Part shown: piece after piece, positions 25,101-37,300 of the stretch
How positions within the stretch are numbered: position 1 is the stretch's first letter
How the letters are laid out: the number at the start of each line of letters is the position of its first letter
Assembly (NCBI RefSeq): GCF_000524195.1
Contig: NW_020170386.1
Coordinates: forward strand, 253,982-317,981
Origin: Echinococcus granulosus
Lineage: Eukaryota > Platyhelminthes > Cestoda > Cyclophyllidea > Taeniidae
Direction of reading: 5' to 3'
DNA length: 64,000 bases
Program-made: the position numbers and the translations under genes
Notes under the pieces: model-generated
The model's input: only the letters and a program-made list of their open reading frames with translations
Told to the model about the DNA's origin: nothing
Databases searched by the model: none

Positions 25101-27421
25101 CATTAGCATCATCGCAGTCAGCTATTAATTGGAAGAACTTCTGAGACTCTAGCAGACGTTTTTTGCGGTCGACAGTCGAATCAGCTAACTGGTCCCAGAG
25201 CTTATGCATCTCATCGATCCGCTGTTGAATATCCTCTTTTCCACGGTTATCTTCTTCGATGAGTTGATTACCAACATTAATGGCATTATAGAAGACATTT
25301 TGGCGAATTCCACATTCTTCCTCGAGGGCCCGATGTTTACGAAGGAGACGCTCGACTGAGCTGAGATCATGCCCTAAATCGGGGCTGGACATAAGCTGAC
25401 TCTTTTCCTTGATCCACTCCTTCTCGTCGTCCATGTCCCAGAAGAACTGCCACATCTTACGAGAGTCCTCCAGACCGTGACGCCTGGCATTAGCCAATCT
25501 GCACAGTTCGTCATAAGCCGCACGCAAATCTTCGCCTCGCTTTTGAACAACCTCCGGCTCAGCGGGACGATAGCCCTCCACGATTTCAGGAAAGTTACAG
25601 TCAATGAAAACTTTGGCCTGATCCAAAACTTGATTTAGGCGGTCATCAAGAACGTGAATGTCGGCCTCTAGGAGCTTGTGCTTCTGTAACAAATCATCAA
25701 CGCCCATAAGGTGCTTTCCGTAATCTTCGGACTTGAGCCGACTTCCGATTTCGTCAATCCAATCTTGCAGATATGACATTTCTTGGAATACGCGTTGCAA
25801 TCGTAGGCTTAGGTTCAAGCAGCTGCGACGCTTACGAAGCAATTGAAGAAGATTAGTCCATAGGTGGAGAACATTCTCACGTCGCATCTGGATGCGGTCG
25901 TTGTCATAATAGTTCTCCAGTTGCAGTTCCTCTGCCACACTAACCACAGCATTTACGCGTTCAGCGTAAGCTGAAATATCCGTTTCTATGGCTTCGTGTT
26001 TCTTAGTGGCCGCCTCAACAGTTGCAAGATCAGATCCGAAATTATATTGCGCAACAAGACGCTGGTTTTCTGAAAGCCAGGCCTCGCGCATACCCGCCTT
26101 CCGATCAAACCGGGTAGCAAGTTGGGCAAGTTTCTCCTGTCGGATCAATTCGTCACGCAATGCTAATTCACGAGCATGCTCTGCTTTTTCCAGATTCTCC
26201 CATGCACGGTTAATGTCGGCAATTCGTTTTCCTTCGGGTGGGGTATAAACTTTATGATTGTTAGCCCTCATTTTACTCTGCAGAGTAAAAAGAAGAACTT
26301 CAAGATCACCCTTCTCAACAAACTTGGGTGGTTTGTCAACAGTGCGGTAAGTGTTGAATCCCGCCAACTGGTGCTGCACATCAGTCAGTGAGTTGGCGAA
26401 AACGCGATCATTTAATAGTTCAATTGTTTTCTGAATCCAATTAAGAAGGTCAGAGGTCGACTGTTCGTACTTGTCAAGCAACTGAGATGATTCAAGTGCT
26501 TGGTTCACAACCTTCCCAATACGCTTGGAGTGTACAGTATCGGCCTTCATTTTGTTGAAGCAGTGGTAGAAAGCGGCCACGTACGTGATGATTGACTTTT
26601 CGTCAGGCTGTTCTACACACACATCGCTAGCCTCCAAGAGGGGGGGAACACCAAGCTTATCGTGAGCAACGGTGAAAGCATTCTGCAAATTCTGAATAGG
26701 ATTGGCCTTGATTAATTTCTGATATTCAATGAGATCAGGACGATGCTTATGAATGAGCGCATTGAATGCAAGACCATCACGCCAGGAGGTTGAAAAGTTT
26801 CGCACGTTAACATTATTGTAGCCCGCTGTTTTCATTTGGCACCACAGCAAAAGAGCGTCCTTTGCGCACTTGGTCTCGCTTGTCTGATATTCTTCAACAA
26901 TAATATCTTGAATCTGGAAACGTAGAATTATAGTCCAGATCAGACCGAGAGTTAAGCGCTGATTGCCATCAACAATGTCATGTGCGCCAACATTTTCCAA
27001 GTGAACATGCTGGTCACAGAGGAAGTTAAGGGATTTATCAACATTCTCCAAGCAGTGAATTCGCATTTTGCCGCGGGTAGGCTTGGGAAGCCGCTCTCCA
27101 GAAAGGATTTCAAGCAACTTAAGTAAGTGTTTGCCGTCGCGAAGATCGAGATAGAGATCCTCTATTCTCTGGTTTACAACTGCCAAGTGTGAATTGACCC
27201 ACTTTGTAAAGGTTTTCTTTTGAACAATTTCACGCTCATCTAGAAATGACATGGTATGGGCATTCAAACTTACCCGCGAGTGCCTTGATGCGAGAACGCT
27301 CATATAGCTTTGCCGTACTATTGCCACTTTCAAAATCATCATCATCAGATATGTAGTTGTTAGGCTGATCTACGGAATTCGGTTCCCAGTGCAAATTTTG
27401 ATGTATTGCCTGTATCTCCAT
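16169..27421 (-). CDS. SPTB: Beta-spectrin, complete, 15 exons, 2346 residues
   Basis: Membrane-skeleton protein that pairs with alpha-spectrin and crosslinks actin under the plasma membrane. Exons in transcript order: 27274-27421, 24277-27239, 24052-24243, 23583-23813, 23293-23367, 22961-23133, 22806-22896, 20935-21411, 20546-20869, 19928-20419, 19524-19849, 19003-19365, 18524-18683, 17340-17600, 16169-16933. All phases match; the sum is 7041 nt, close to the usual 2290-2365 residues. Two actin-binding CH domains (about 55-280; KKTFTKWVNSHL, LLWCQMKTAGY, WRDGLAFNALIHKHRPDL), then about 17 spectrin repeats, including the well-kept AEAWMGEQELYLMGDEKAKD stretch near the ankyrin-binding repeats. 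A PH domain (about 2170-2283; LHRKHEWE, SWHELYFVL, NWVEAINSIA) is followed by a basic tail ending FLTLMRKK. The start at 27421 (MEIQAIHQ) was chosen because an acceptor lies just before it; an in-frame ATG at 27484 is the alternative. Confidence 0.95.
19526..19927 (-). other. GC-AG intron region in beta-spectrin (donor 19926-19927)
   Basis: Exon 10 must end at GAG (19928-19930) to meet GCC TGG ATT of exon 11 (from 19849) in phase and to rebuild the repeat helix ILDLEAWIDER, where vertebrate spectrin has VDDLEQWIAER. The intron then begins GCAGGT, a GC donor with good flanks. Using the GT two bases later leaves a phase mismatch. The intron itself is 19850-19927; the rest of this span is exon 11. 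Confidence 0.75.
21753..21852. other. Assembly gap, 100 N
   Basis: Exactly 100 N, the usual placeholder for a scaffold gap of unknown size. It falls inside the spectrin intron between the exons at 22806-22896 and 20935-21411, so no coding sequence is lost: both exons join in phase and the repeat reads through normally. Confidence 0.95.
23545..23561 (-). repeat. Poly-G tract (on the gene strand) in a spectrin intron
   Basis: The plus strand reads twelve C, one T, then four C, so the transcribed strand carries a long G run about 20 bases downstream of the exon 4 donor at 23581-23582. It could form a G-quadruplex in the pre-mRNA, or be a sequencing-prone homopolymer. Confidence 0.6.
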
Positions 27422-28528
27422 CTCTACAAGTACGTGAATAATTCGAAGCAAAACGTGTGCAACTGGCGCAAACTGCTTGTTCATTTGGAAAGCTCGGAAT
27501 AAAGTTGGTCCGGAAACATTACCAGATGGAAGAAAAACAAGCTAACAGAGGAGCACTAGTATTTTGAGGATGCCTGAAAAACAGCTAACTGCACGAAAAG
27601 CAACTTCCACAAGACTATATTGTGTATGACTTCATTTTGCACTAACAGTAGGTGACTTATTATTAGAAAACCGTGGATCAAAAAGCATTAACAAGCTATA
27701 AGGAAATTGAGATTACATGGGTGAATACACCTAAATGGAAAGGAGAGCAGGTGTGTACTTCGATATGTTACACTATAGCATAGCTCTCCAAGGAGAATCA
27801 AGAACCAATGATTTAAATTGGGCAAAAAAACCCCAATTATCACCAAAAATGATACCATAGAACAAGTAAGGCAAACAAACAGCAACGCACTTTACGGACG
27901 ACTGAAACAAGGCAAGGGTAAGACAACCGCCATGCGAATTCTGGTGCACATAAACGCGCTTAGGGCACACAAACAAATCAAAATCAAGTACAGAATGTGT
28001 CTAAAATGGCTTAAAACCTATATCATCAAAATTTAAGTGCACAAAAAACTAATTGTAAAGACAAAGCCAGATGGTTACTCAATTTGGATGAAGACTGCAA
28101 TTTCAACAGTTCAACATAAAAAAACTTTCTTTATAGTAGCTTCTAAGTAAGTAAAAATCACCTTTGAGTAGGGTTTCTTATCACAAACCAGGCGTTTTGT
28201 ACCTATGTTGCACAGGTTCGCCGTTGGTCATTTTTAGTTATCGATGGTTTTTAACAAAACATGGACTTACAATTCCATTTAGCTGTCAATTCGTTATCAT
28301 CACAGCTTCTTATTTAGGCTTTATTTATCGTTTCGCAATAGCGCCTGGTAATTTTATGGAACGTGACTCCATTTTTTCCCTTCCTTTTGTTTACCTAGAC
28401 TTCGTAAAATTCTAGGCGGGTATTTGTTTAAAAATGTGGATGTTCTTTCATTCTGTCCGACATGCCGTATTTTACTAAAATTGCATATTTAATGGGTGGT
28501 ATGCAATGCATTCGTACTGACTTATGTT
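27422..28528. other. Upstream region of beta-spectrin
   Basis: The spectrin promoter and 5' UTR should lie here. A putative acceptor (acttgtag) at 27424-27426 suggests a noncoding first exon further upstream. No other gene was seen. Confidence 0.4.
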
Positions 28529-28726
28529 TGTAATACGATAGTGGTTTATCCCTCGGTTTTGGTGAGGCGCAACTTCTGTACTTCGAATTAGCCCCCCTGT
28601 ACCTCGCTGGGTGGGCTGGCCTTTTGGGCCATGCCAATAGCCCAGACACCTTCTCCGTGCTGAATACACATATTCTGCCTGAGTATTGTGTCTTCTTTCG
28701 TCTTAAGGGAGTCTCGGGACGCTACA
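28529..28726 (+). mobile_element. Solo LTR, TRIM-like family, young copy
   Basis: A 198-bp unit from TGTAATACGATAGTGG to GGGACGCTACA. The ends TGTA and TACA fit the 5'-TG...CA-3' rule for LTRs. The direct repeat TGTT flanks it (28525-28528 and 28727-28730), or ATGTT if the last A is counted as target. It matches the copy at 42970 over its full length with about a dozen substitutions by eye, mostly transitions, and the same length. No internal region, primer-binding site or second LTR is nearby. Noncoding. Confidence 0.8.
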
Positions 28727-31380
28727 TGTTTACTCATTCTGGATTTCAGATGTATCCAAGTAAACCTCTCAAAATATTCTTGATGTGCAATGCCCTTTTT
28801 TTACAATACACTAAGATAAAATTCTGCCTCTCTTATAAAGCATTTTTGGTTCAGGCACCGGCAGACAGAGAATTGGAAAACTCATGGCCTAATTATTTTT
28901 TACTTGCATCCCACCGTATTTTACATGTTTAGGAACAAAATTTCGTTTAGTGAACGGGCGTACATTCGATCAGCAAACTATAATATTATCAGTATCTGAC
29001 AAAGAAATTTTAACAATGTTCTACGGTGCCTCTTCGAACCCAACTTTATGCGGGATTTTTGTGGCTTTATCTATAATCAGAATGTCCGATCCTAGCCTCA
29101 CGTTCTTTCATGCTCAGTCATGTATTCCGCATCACGTCTGTCGGCGTGGATTTTGAGAGTGAGCCGAAACGCACAAAACAAATTGCCTACTCACCTGTTA
29201 CTTCTCGGGATTCACGGGCCTGTCTTCCTGAGTAGCCCGGTCCTCCTCAGGGTTGTCCACCAGTCGATCTTCACTGCCCACATTTCACTTGTTCATGACA
29301 GCAAATTCGTTTGAAAAATTCACTAATTCATCTCCCAAATAAATAAGATATTCCTAGTAGTGAGGCTTCGGGAAGATCTTGACGAAATTCACCGTTTGAA
29401 TAAAATGGGGGCGTCTGTGTAAAGATGAAGATTGCATCGGGCATATTGAAGCTTTAATTATCGAACGCAACCAGATTCATTTCAAAATCACTATCGATAG
29501 TGGTAGTCGCTTTATAACCATAACTGCAGGATATTACAACACTCCGTGCATTCGAGTATGGGAATTTGTGAACGTTTCATTGCCATACGACTAACCTTCA
29601 GCACGACTCTTCCGCTGATCTGCGAAGTTTGCGAACTCCTCACAAAACTGCAGAAGGGTCCGTGTTTCGTTTTTGAAGTAACTAGTGGGTTTTTAAGACT
29701 TTTAGTGGCATGTTAGTGGAAAAAAACTTGTTTGTGGAAATTCAATTTTTCTGTGAAAATGCTAAAAAAGTGCATTAAATCAGTCAAGAAGTTCCTTCAG
29801 ATTATTTTTGCGCAGCGTTTTAACCTCATTTTCAGGTAGAATTAAGGTGCTTTGGGACCATGATTTGGGTCATATTTAGTAGTTAAATTCTAGAACTAGG
29901 CATTTACTAACTTCTTTATTGGCGCGCATCGAACATTCTCAACTTCTTTCAGCTTGCGTCGGGTTCTGAAGCCACTCTTGCACACTGCAAAACGATGTCT
30001 TTTGTGATCCGGCAGTAACATCCGAAAAGTGTTCTGAACATCAAATTTGTGGTAGTCTGGTATAGCAGAGCTTCCGTTTAATTCAGGTGAGGCCATAAAG
30101 TCATCTCATAGCATATGATTACACATTTGTTTTGCCATTAGACAATAGAAGGCTAATTGTCGATATTACTTTCAAAGTGCCTCATTATGATTGTTGGAAG
30201 TCCATGTTTAGGTTAGTAGATATTTGTAAAGCCACCCAGACCAATTTGCACTGTCAAATCGTAGATAATGGGGTGCACAAAGCAAGCCAGCTCCTTATCT
30301 TCACATCGAGACTCCAACAGAAGTGGAAGCTGTGCCTCTGTCACGCATATACCTTTCGTGTGCAATCATTTGTGATCCCCTGATGTACAATTTCCCATCA
30401 GGTTAATGTTTCAGAGGTGTTGTAGTCATAATCTTTGAGAATTTATAATTTGATTGCCCTACGATCTGCACGGTGGAAGATTGGTGAACAATCTCTAACT
30501 CCACTTTAAGGTGAGAATAACATACTTCTGGTGTGAACCGCTGTTAAGGCTATACAAGAAGCCCTCAGACATGAAAATAATTGATTTAATGACGCTGACG
30601 ACCCGAGCCAGGTAAAAACCGCCATCTGCCGGAAAACGAGTCATTTCTGTTGATATAATACTTGGAATGGGGGAAACCAGGGCGAATATCCCACCGCAGG
30701 TATTCACTGAAAGCTTGTAGTAGACCAGCAGAGGGTTTATGCACTCAAATTTTGTGAAAGAGATCATCACGTGAATCTGCTGAGGAACAAACCTTAATTT
30801 CTCGGTGAATGATAACAAAACCTCCACAGAGGCTCAAATTCCCTCTCTTTATCCATTCAAGAGGGGCACGCTAAGGCGCATCAGATTTATGTGAAATCCC
30901 ACCGACAGGAAAAGTTACTGAGGAGGCACACTAAACAACCACGGACGACCTTCCAACGTCCACATATCAGCACGCAGACACATTTAAACGGCGCGATCAA
31001 ATACACCCCTACTTTGCATCTGGAGAGAGGCCCCCCTCACGACGCCTTCCGTGTAAGCTCAAATCCGTTGGCAGTACAACCATGACAATGTACTCCGAAT
31101 AACAAACCAGCTTAGAACAAAATCAAACACAAGGTAAAATCAACTGCTGAAGTACGATCACGCGCAGCGGATAAATTAAAAAAAATAGCACAGCCACTTC
31201 ATTTTGGGCTGGTTCAAAGGTCAAAAAAAATTTACCTGATCATATAGCCGACTGATGTGAAATACAACTAATAAAAGCCAGTATGGGAAATTGGTCTCAA
31301 AAACCAATCGAAATACATTTCGGGTGTAGAAATGAGCACATGGGTATATATATATTTACACGGAAAATATGTGAATATGA
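28727..31380. other. Intergenic, no gene seen
   Basis: Between the solo LTR and the 3' end of the SR-rich gene. Open frames of 60-110 codons occur on both strands without family signal or paired splice sites. Confidence 0.45.
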
Positions 31381-33695
31381 TCACTGTACAGGCGGTTCCT
31401 TAGCTGCCGATTCAGAATGCAATTTTTGCTGACGAGCTTGCCATTTACGGTACTTGTAGTATTTTCGCAAATAAAGCTTCACGAACTCGCCGATTTTTTT
31501 CGTGTTTATTGAAGTGCAACTGCTCCTCGAAATCTGAGAAATATTGAGTGATGTAATGAGGCACTTACCTTATTTACAGACTTTTTAAGAACGGTTCGAC
31601 AATCCTCCTTCGACACCTTTCCAGCAGCATAAAACGGTTTAATAAAACTTTTAACCTCAAGAGCAATACGTTCCTGCCACTCCCGAGTACTGGAAAATTC
31701 TGACCTTCTGCGCCTAGCGAGCATTTCCTGAATGTTGTACTCAAGGTGATGCCTGTGTTTCCTTTCACCTGTCGGAACATCTCCATTCCCATTTGAAAAT
31801 TCACCACTACCCACAATTCCAGCGATAGAAGGTAGGGGAGGCATGGAATCGGACTTTCCCGCAGGTCGACAAGGCATAGGTAGAGGTGGAGGCGGCGGTG
31901 GAGGGCTACCGTTTGTACTAACGGGTACGTTCAACTGATTTAGCAATGTATTCGCTGCTGAGTTTAACAATCTGTTGATTTTCTTCATTGGCGACTTATC
32001 CTCAACTTGTTCTGGGAGAGGGATGGCAGTCATTGAAACCGCACCACTACCACCACCTAATGGAGCACTGCTTAGTGCAGCAATGCCGTCAGTCGGCAAC
32101 CCCACCTTGCTCATTAATGTTTCAAGCAGATTGGACTGAGACGGCGGTGGTGGTGGAGGTGGAGGAGACGAGAGCGCCGGTCGTGGCGGAACCTCAGTAT
32201 GCGGCTGCTGCTGAAACGGTAAGCTTGAGTTGACGTTAATGTGCTGAATGAGTTGCGGAGGCGGGGCTGTGTAGGACAGGTTCGGTGGTAGTGACGGGGG
32301 TGGTGGTGGAGGAGGTGGCTGCCCTAAAATTCCGCCAAATGGCAATAGCGGATTAAGCATCCCGTTAACTGCCATGAATTGAGCCGGTGGCGCTCCAGGA
32401 AAACGATTTACGTATGCTGGATTGAATGTGGGGCGTTGTGACATGAGATTAGGCGGTAACTCCCTCACTGCCGACGAATTCAGCCTGTGGGACTGGTAGG
32501 TACCATCGTAGCCGCCTAGTCTCGACTGACGGTGAAAAGTGTCTTGACCTAAAGAACTTGGAAGCTGTTGCAAAGTACTTGGGTGATTTGTGTGACCGAA
32601 TGTGGGTGGATTTTGTGACTTCTGCTTCCACTCAAAAAAGTTCGGCGCACTTGTCAACGGGGGAGGAGGGGGATGGCTTTGGAACACAAAAGCAGCATTC
32701 TCACTCATTTCCCGAGCTGCAGGGAGGTGGTCCTCAGAAATATCCGGAGTACTAGTTTCGTCCATGTCATACTGATCATCAATAGATTCATTTCTCATCG
32801 TTTTTTCTGGTAAAAGCGGCGCCGTATGGGCCGTGGAAGCTGTAAGGCTTAGAGGTGCCATAGTTGGACCGCATGTACTTTGATCTTTCCGAAAGCCATG
32901 GGATTCATTTTCATGAATTTTGCTTTGGCGACTACGACTTCGAGAACGTGTCTTGCGGTCTTGATGAGACTCGCGCTTGCGACGATCGTGCCTACTGCGT
33001 AAGGCTGAGCGGGAGCGTCTATGATGCCTGTCTCTTGATCTAGACCTGGAATGACGTCGGTTGCGTGAGCTGTGATAACGTGAATGAGAAGACGAACGCC
33101 TTCGAGAACTTTTACTACTATGCCTACGTCTCGGAGAACGGCTGCGATGACGCGAAGACTTGGAAACTGAGTATCGAGTGGGTCCCTTGTGAAGTGCCGG
33201 GGACTTGTCCTTATGTGAACGGTACTTTTCATTTTTCTGATCCTTATTATGTAATCTCGATTCTCTCTGGTCACTAGAATCTCTTGGATTACCCGTGGCG
33301 TTTTGAGCCCCATCAAACGGCTTATTAACATCCTTCAACAAAACAGGTTTGGCATTTATTTCTTTGTCATCCATTTCGTTACCAGTATCGTCTATCTTTG
33401 ATGTGTTGATCTTCAGTAGGTCAATTTTCTCAATGGCAGAAGCATCCTGATCCACAGTTATAGCATCTGAGGGCATATTGGACGAGGTAGATAACGTTGG
33501 CGACAGATCAGGAGATTTCATAAAACAAGACTCTTTGAACAATGTTGTAGAACCCGTGCCGGACACAGTGCAACCAAAGCATTTTGAACTCTCCATCCCG
33601 ATTTCTACATCCACACCGGCGCTTTCGAAACTATTTGAAAGGACTTCACAATCAGCATCCTGATCGGTTGGGTGAGACGGCGAATAAACGTCCAT
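31381..33695 (-). CDS. SR-rich, proline-rich protein with SCAF1/PHRF1-type C-terminal domain, 759 residues
   Basis: Likely nuclear protein linking splicing and RNA polymerase II. Two coding exons: 31569-33695 and 31381-31533, joined in phase 0 (donor gtaagt). The first contains an acidic N-terminus, an arginine-serine block (about residues 185-265; HRSRSPRRRHSSKSSRRR, HSRSRSRDRHHRRSRS) and several polyproline runs of 6-9 P. The C-terminus has the conserved helix EWQERIALEVKSFIKPFYAA followed by KEDCRTVLKKSVNK and, in exon 2, KIGEFVKLYLRKYYKYRKW. This is the pattern at the end of SCAF1, SCAF11 and PHRF1 (IKPFY, LRKAVQKI, VKAYVxxYRY). The exon 2 Cys-His-Ser-Lys stretch is changed to SRSSCTS. 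No RING or PHD finger is visible, so SCAF1-like fits better than PHRF1. The start at 33695 follows a possible acceptor at 33710. Confidence 0.7.
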
Positions 33696-34386
33696 ATTGA
33701 AAATACCGGCGGTACTAAAGAATACGCTTAGCAAAGTACACTAAAACACAGACGAACCAACCGCTGGAGACGCGTTCATAATGAGAACAAAACAACTATA
33801 TTTGCATATTTAAACAAACAACTGACCCAGGTGCTAAACCAGAATTGCAAGTAAATTTTTGAATTTATGCCCACAAATTTGATCCTGCGACATTTCGAGG
33901 ATTTCGTATATTTTAAAACTCTTCACATTGTTTTACAAGGCTAAAAGCCCAAATATTCGGTAAGTTTTAGTGCTTTTTGAGGAATATGGCTATTAGATTT
34001 AAATTATTAATTAAAATTGAAGGCAATTATCATGCTCACATCTTGTTCAGCATCGTCCCACAAATTCATCTCAGAAAAACAGAAATTCTCCCCGACGGCG
34101 TATCACAATCGCAAATCTACTTAGGTCAACTAAAATTCTGCTTCCCATTCACTTGGCATCTAATTCTAGTGTAAGTTCACTTCCTTTGCTAGCACCGACC
34201 ACCCAAGGAGTGAACTGGCAGCCCCAGGCGACCTGACTCCACCACCCAGCTCAGCTTTTACTTACCGAGTGACCACAACCTAACCCCTGCATCGCGATCG
34301 GCTACAGCCTTGCAAAACAGACGTCTATGACTTCATTGATAAGTACACGCAAAGGGTGTGATTTTCAAGGGCCACAGTCCTAAACA
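33696..34386. other. Spacer between SR-rich gene and CTP synthase
   Basis: About 690 bp separating two minus-strand genes head to tail. It must hold the CTP synthase 3' UTR and the promoter of the SR-rich gene. No poly(A) signal or TATA motif is evident. Confidence 0.4.
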
Positions 34387-37300
34387 CTAAACCTCTTTGA
34401 CAGGAGGAAAGAGTGAGTTGTAGGACATCGAGGCGGGCTGTTTGGGATGCCAAGACTTCAGAAGTTGGAGCAAGGGTCTCGGACCGAGGGTGCTCGTGGA
34501 CTGTAGGTCTGACAGGATCTGACCTGATTGGCTGCACTGAGCCCGCGCAGTGAGGATAAGGCCAACGAAGAAGGGCGACGGAGCCATGGGTCGCGAGGTG
34601 TACTCGGGATGGAACTGGGTGCCTACGAAGTAGGGGTGCTGTCGTTCACTCGTTACCGTTTCACCCGTTTTCTTGCAGCTCACATTTTGCGTGGTGATGG
34701 GACGTATCAACTCCCCAATCTCCATGCGGTTGCCCTTACCGGCGTCACGCCCAACAAAGGCGAAGCCACTAGACTCGAAGTCCTTTACGAAACTCGGGTT
34801 GACTTCGTACCTAACAAATGTAAAGCCATTACGGTATAGCCTTGTAGCCCAAAAATCCAATCCTCGTGACCATTACAAGGCTGGGTGGGTAGTACGTAGG
34901 ACATATCAGCATTCCCCGGTACTAACCTGTGTCGATGCCTGGCGTAAATGTGACCAGCGTTCACTAGGCGGAAGCTGTTGAAATGCGAAAGCAGATGGGA
35001 GAAGTTCTCCTTATCACTTTCAACAGCAACATCGCAGTTATCCACGATATCTCCATTCTCAGAGATAGACCCTGGGACTTGTGCTACTCTATCAGCTTTC
35101 AGGTCACACAGGGTGCCGAGGTAGTCTTTCACCACCGAAGAGACAACGAAGTTAGTTCGACGGGAGCCGAGGCGCATTGTACCACCCATTTCACCTGGAT
35201 TGAATTCCGGCATGTCTATTACAACCGGGTACGGTGTGTTGGGATTGAATTCCGTTGAATTTGAATCCTAAAATGTGTTAGAAAAGTAAGCCGATAACTA
35301 TGGAGGTACCGACGACCAACAATCGTGCTCCGATTTCGGCTTAATCTAAACTGTTGGTAAAGGGGTGCTAAAGAATTAAACTATTTGATTTGTATGCAAC
35401 TCCGAAGTTTGTTTAATAAGATCTTTGTTTACTAATCGGTTTTATTAACAATAGCGGGCTGAAAAACCAAATGCTCAATCATGCTTAAGGAAGACAACTC
35501 CCCTTCCATCCGAGGACATTGCGGGCAAATTCTACTACAGCCAGCTGGAAGCCGAGACAGATACCAAGGAAGGGAATGCCGCGTTCACGACAATACCGAA
35601 TGACGGCGATTTTGCCCTCACAACCGCGAGGGCCAAAGCCGCCGGCAACAATGACGGCCTGTGCGTTGCTGATCGACAACCAAGCCTCATGGTACTGCTC
35701 AGGCGCAGAGAGTTCCATCGCCGGCTCCAAATCCTCGGAGTCAACCAGGTCTACTTTCAGCTTGCAATTAGCATGGGTCGCTGCATGTTCACATGCCTAG
35801 AGAGGCAGTTGATAAGGTCCAGCTAAGATGGATATATGGCAAAGACGTGCGTCGCTCGTGCAATCCAAGGCAGGGAAAAATTAAACGGAAAAACGGTAGT
35901 AAAAAACGCTCATTCACTTAATTTTGGAAGAGTATAGCATTTTAACACGATGATGATTGATCGAAACAACCATTAATAATGATCGTTGCTGGAAGCCAAC
36001 TAAACGGCAAATCTGATAAAGTAAGTTCTATGCTAACAAATCCCATTTGGAAATCAAGTAAACGGTTAATGAGGTACTTTAGCAATAAGACAACTCAAAT
36101 TTAACACAAAAGTATGCCCTATATATTGTGACTAAAAAGACAAACAATTGGTGTGCCCTTTAGACGATATTTAACGGAGGCCCGGAGCTTTCGAAGGTAA
36201 TGTACTCAAGCATCCTAACTAATCAAAAAGAGGTCACAGAGACTAGACACTAAATGCAGACAGCACAACAAACTGTTAATAGAACCAGATTCGGACAAAT
36301 GGACCATCATCGATCTATCACGTGCACTGCCGAAAAAGGTTGCGGGCACACCATGCGAGCGGTTTCGTGTCACATTTCAGTTGGATGGATAAGCAAAAGA
36401 GCCATGTAGAAGTATATATGCCTCAGCATTAGTCCAAAGCTGATCTCACAAAACGCGGCGAGGCACCGAATCAAACTAGCCACATCGCGTGATCCAGATG
36501 TCATACCCTCAAATGACCCTCTGTTCTACTAACAAGTTAGAGTAACTGACACGAACATATGACGCAACTGCTACGATACCACACAACCTGACCCAAACCA
36601 TATCAATCATGGGCCTAGCAGTTTCAAAGGGATAGAAACTATCACAGATGTTAGAGGGGTGGGAACGAAGCGGACCTTTAGAAGCGAGAGATAGGCATCA
36701 CTGAGTTTGGTGTACTTGCCAGCTACGGCAACGCGAATGGTTTCAGTAGCGTGCAGCATGTGATCAACCATAGCCTGCCAGGCAGCCAAGGGCGGCTCGG
36801 GGCCAAGCTCCCTGAGCTCAAGGTCAAAATGACGCGACAGAAGGATGGATAACTTCTGTGCCTCCAGGGCCAATGGTACTTGATAGAGATTGACCACGTC
36901 ACGGGCTTGAATCACCTAAGGATTATAAAGGAAAACAATAAAATTATTTTAACGGCAATGCCATTAGCTGAATTAGCCTTCACTGTAGTATCACTAGACC
37001 TGAGTGCATTAAAACAGGGCAAACAAATAAATGAGACTAAATAATAATCTAGGAGCGCTAAGAGGATGTATTAGAATTCAAAACCTTGATGCACAGAATC
37101 AGAGACAAACGATTACACTGGAATGTTTGATTTCCACACTGTACACAGATTCTGTAACTCAATTTTATGAAGCTCCATATTCATTTATAGAAACGGCATG
37201 CTCCGAATCAGCTGAGAAACAAATCGAGGATCTGGCTCAAAGACAATTGCTGAACAAAACATAGATAGCAATGGTGAACTTCAATTGCCCAAAATTTTAA

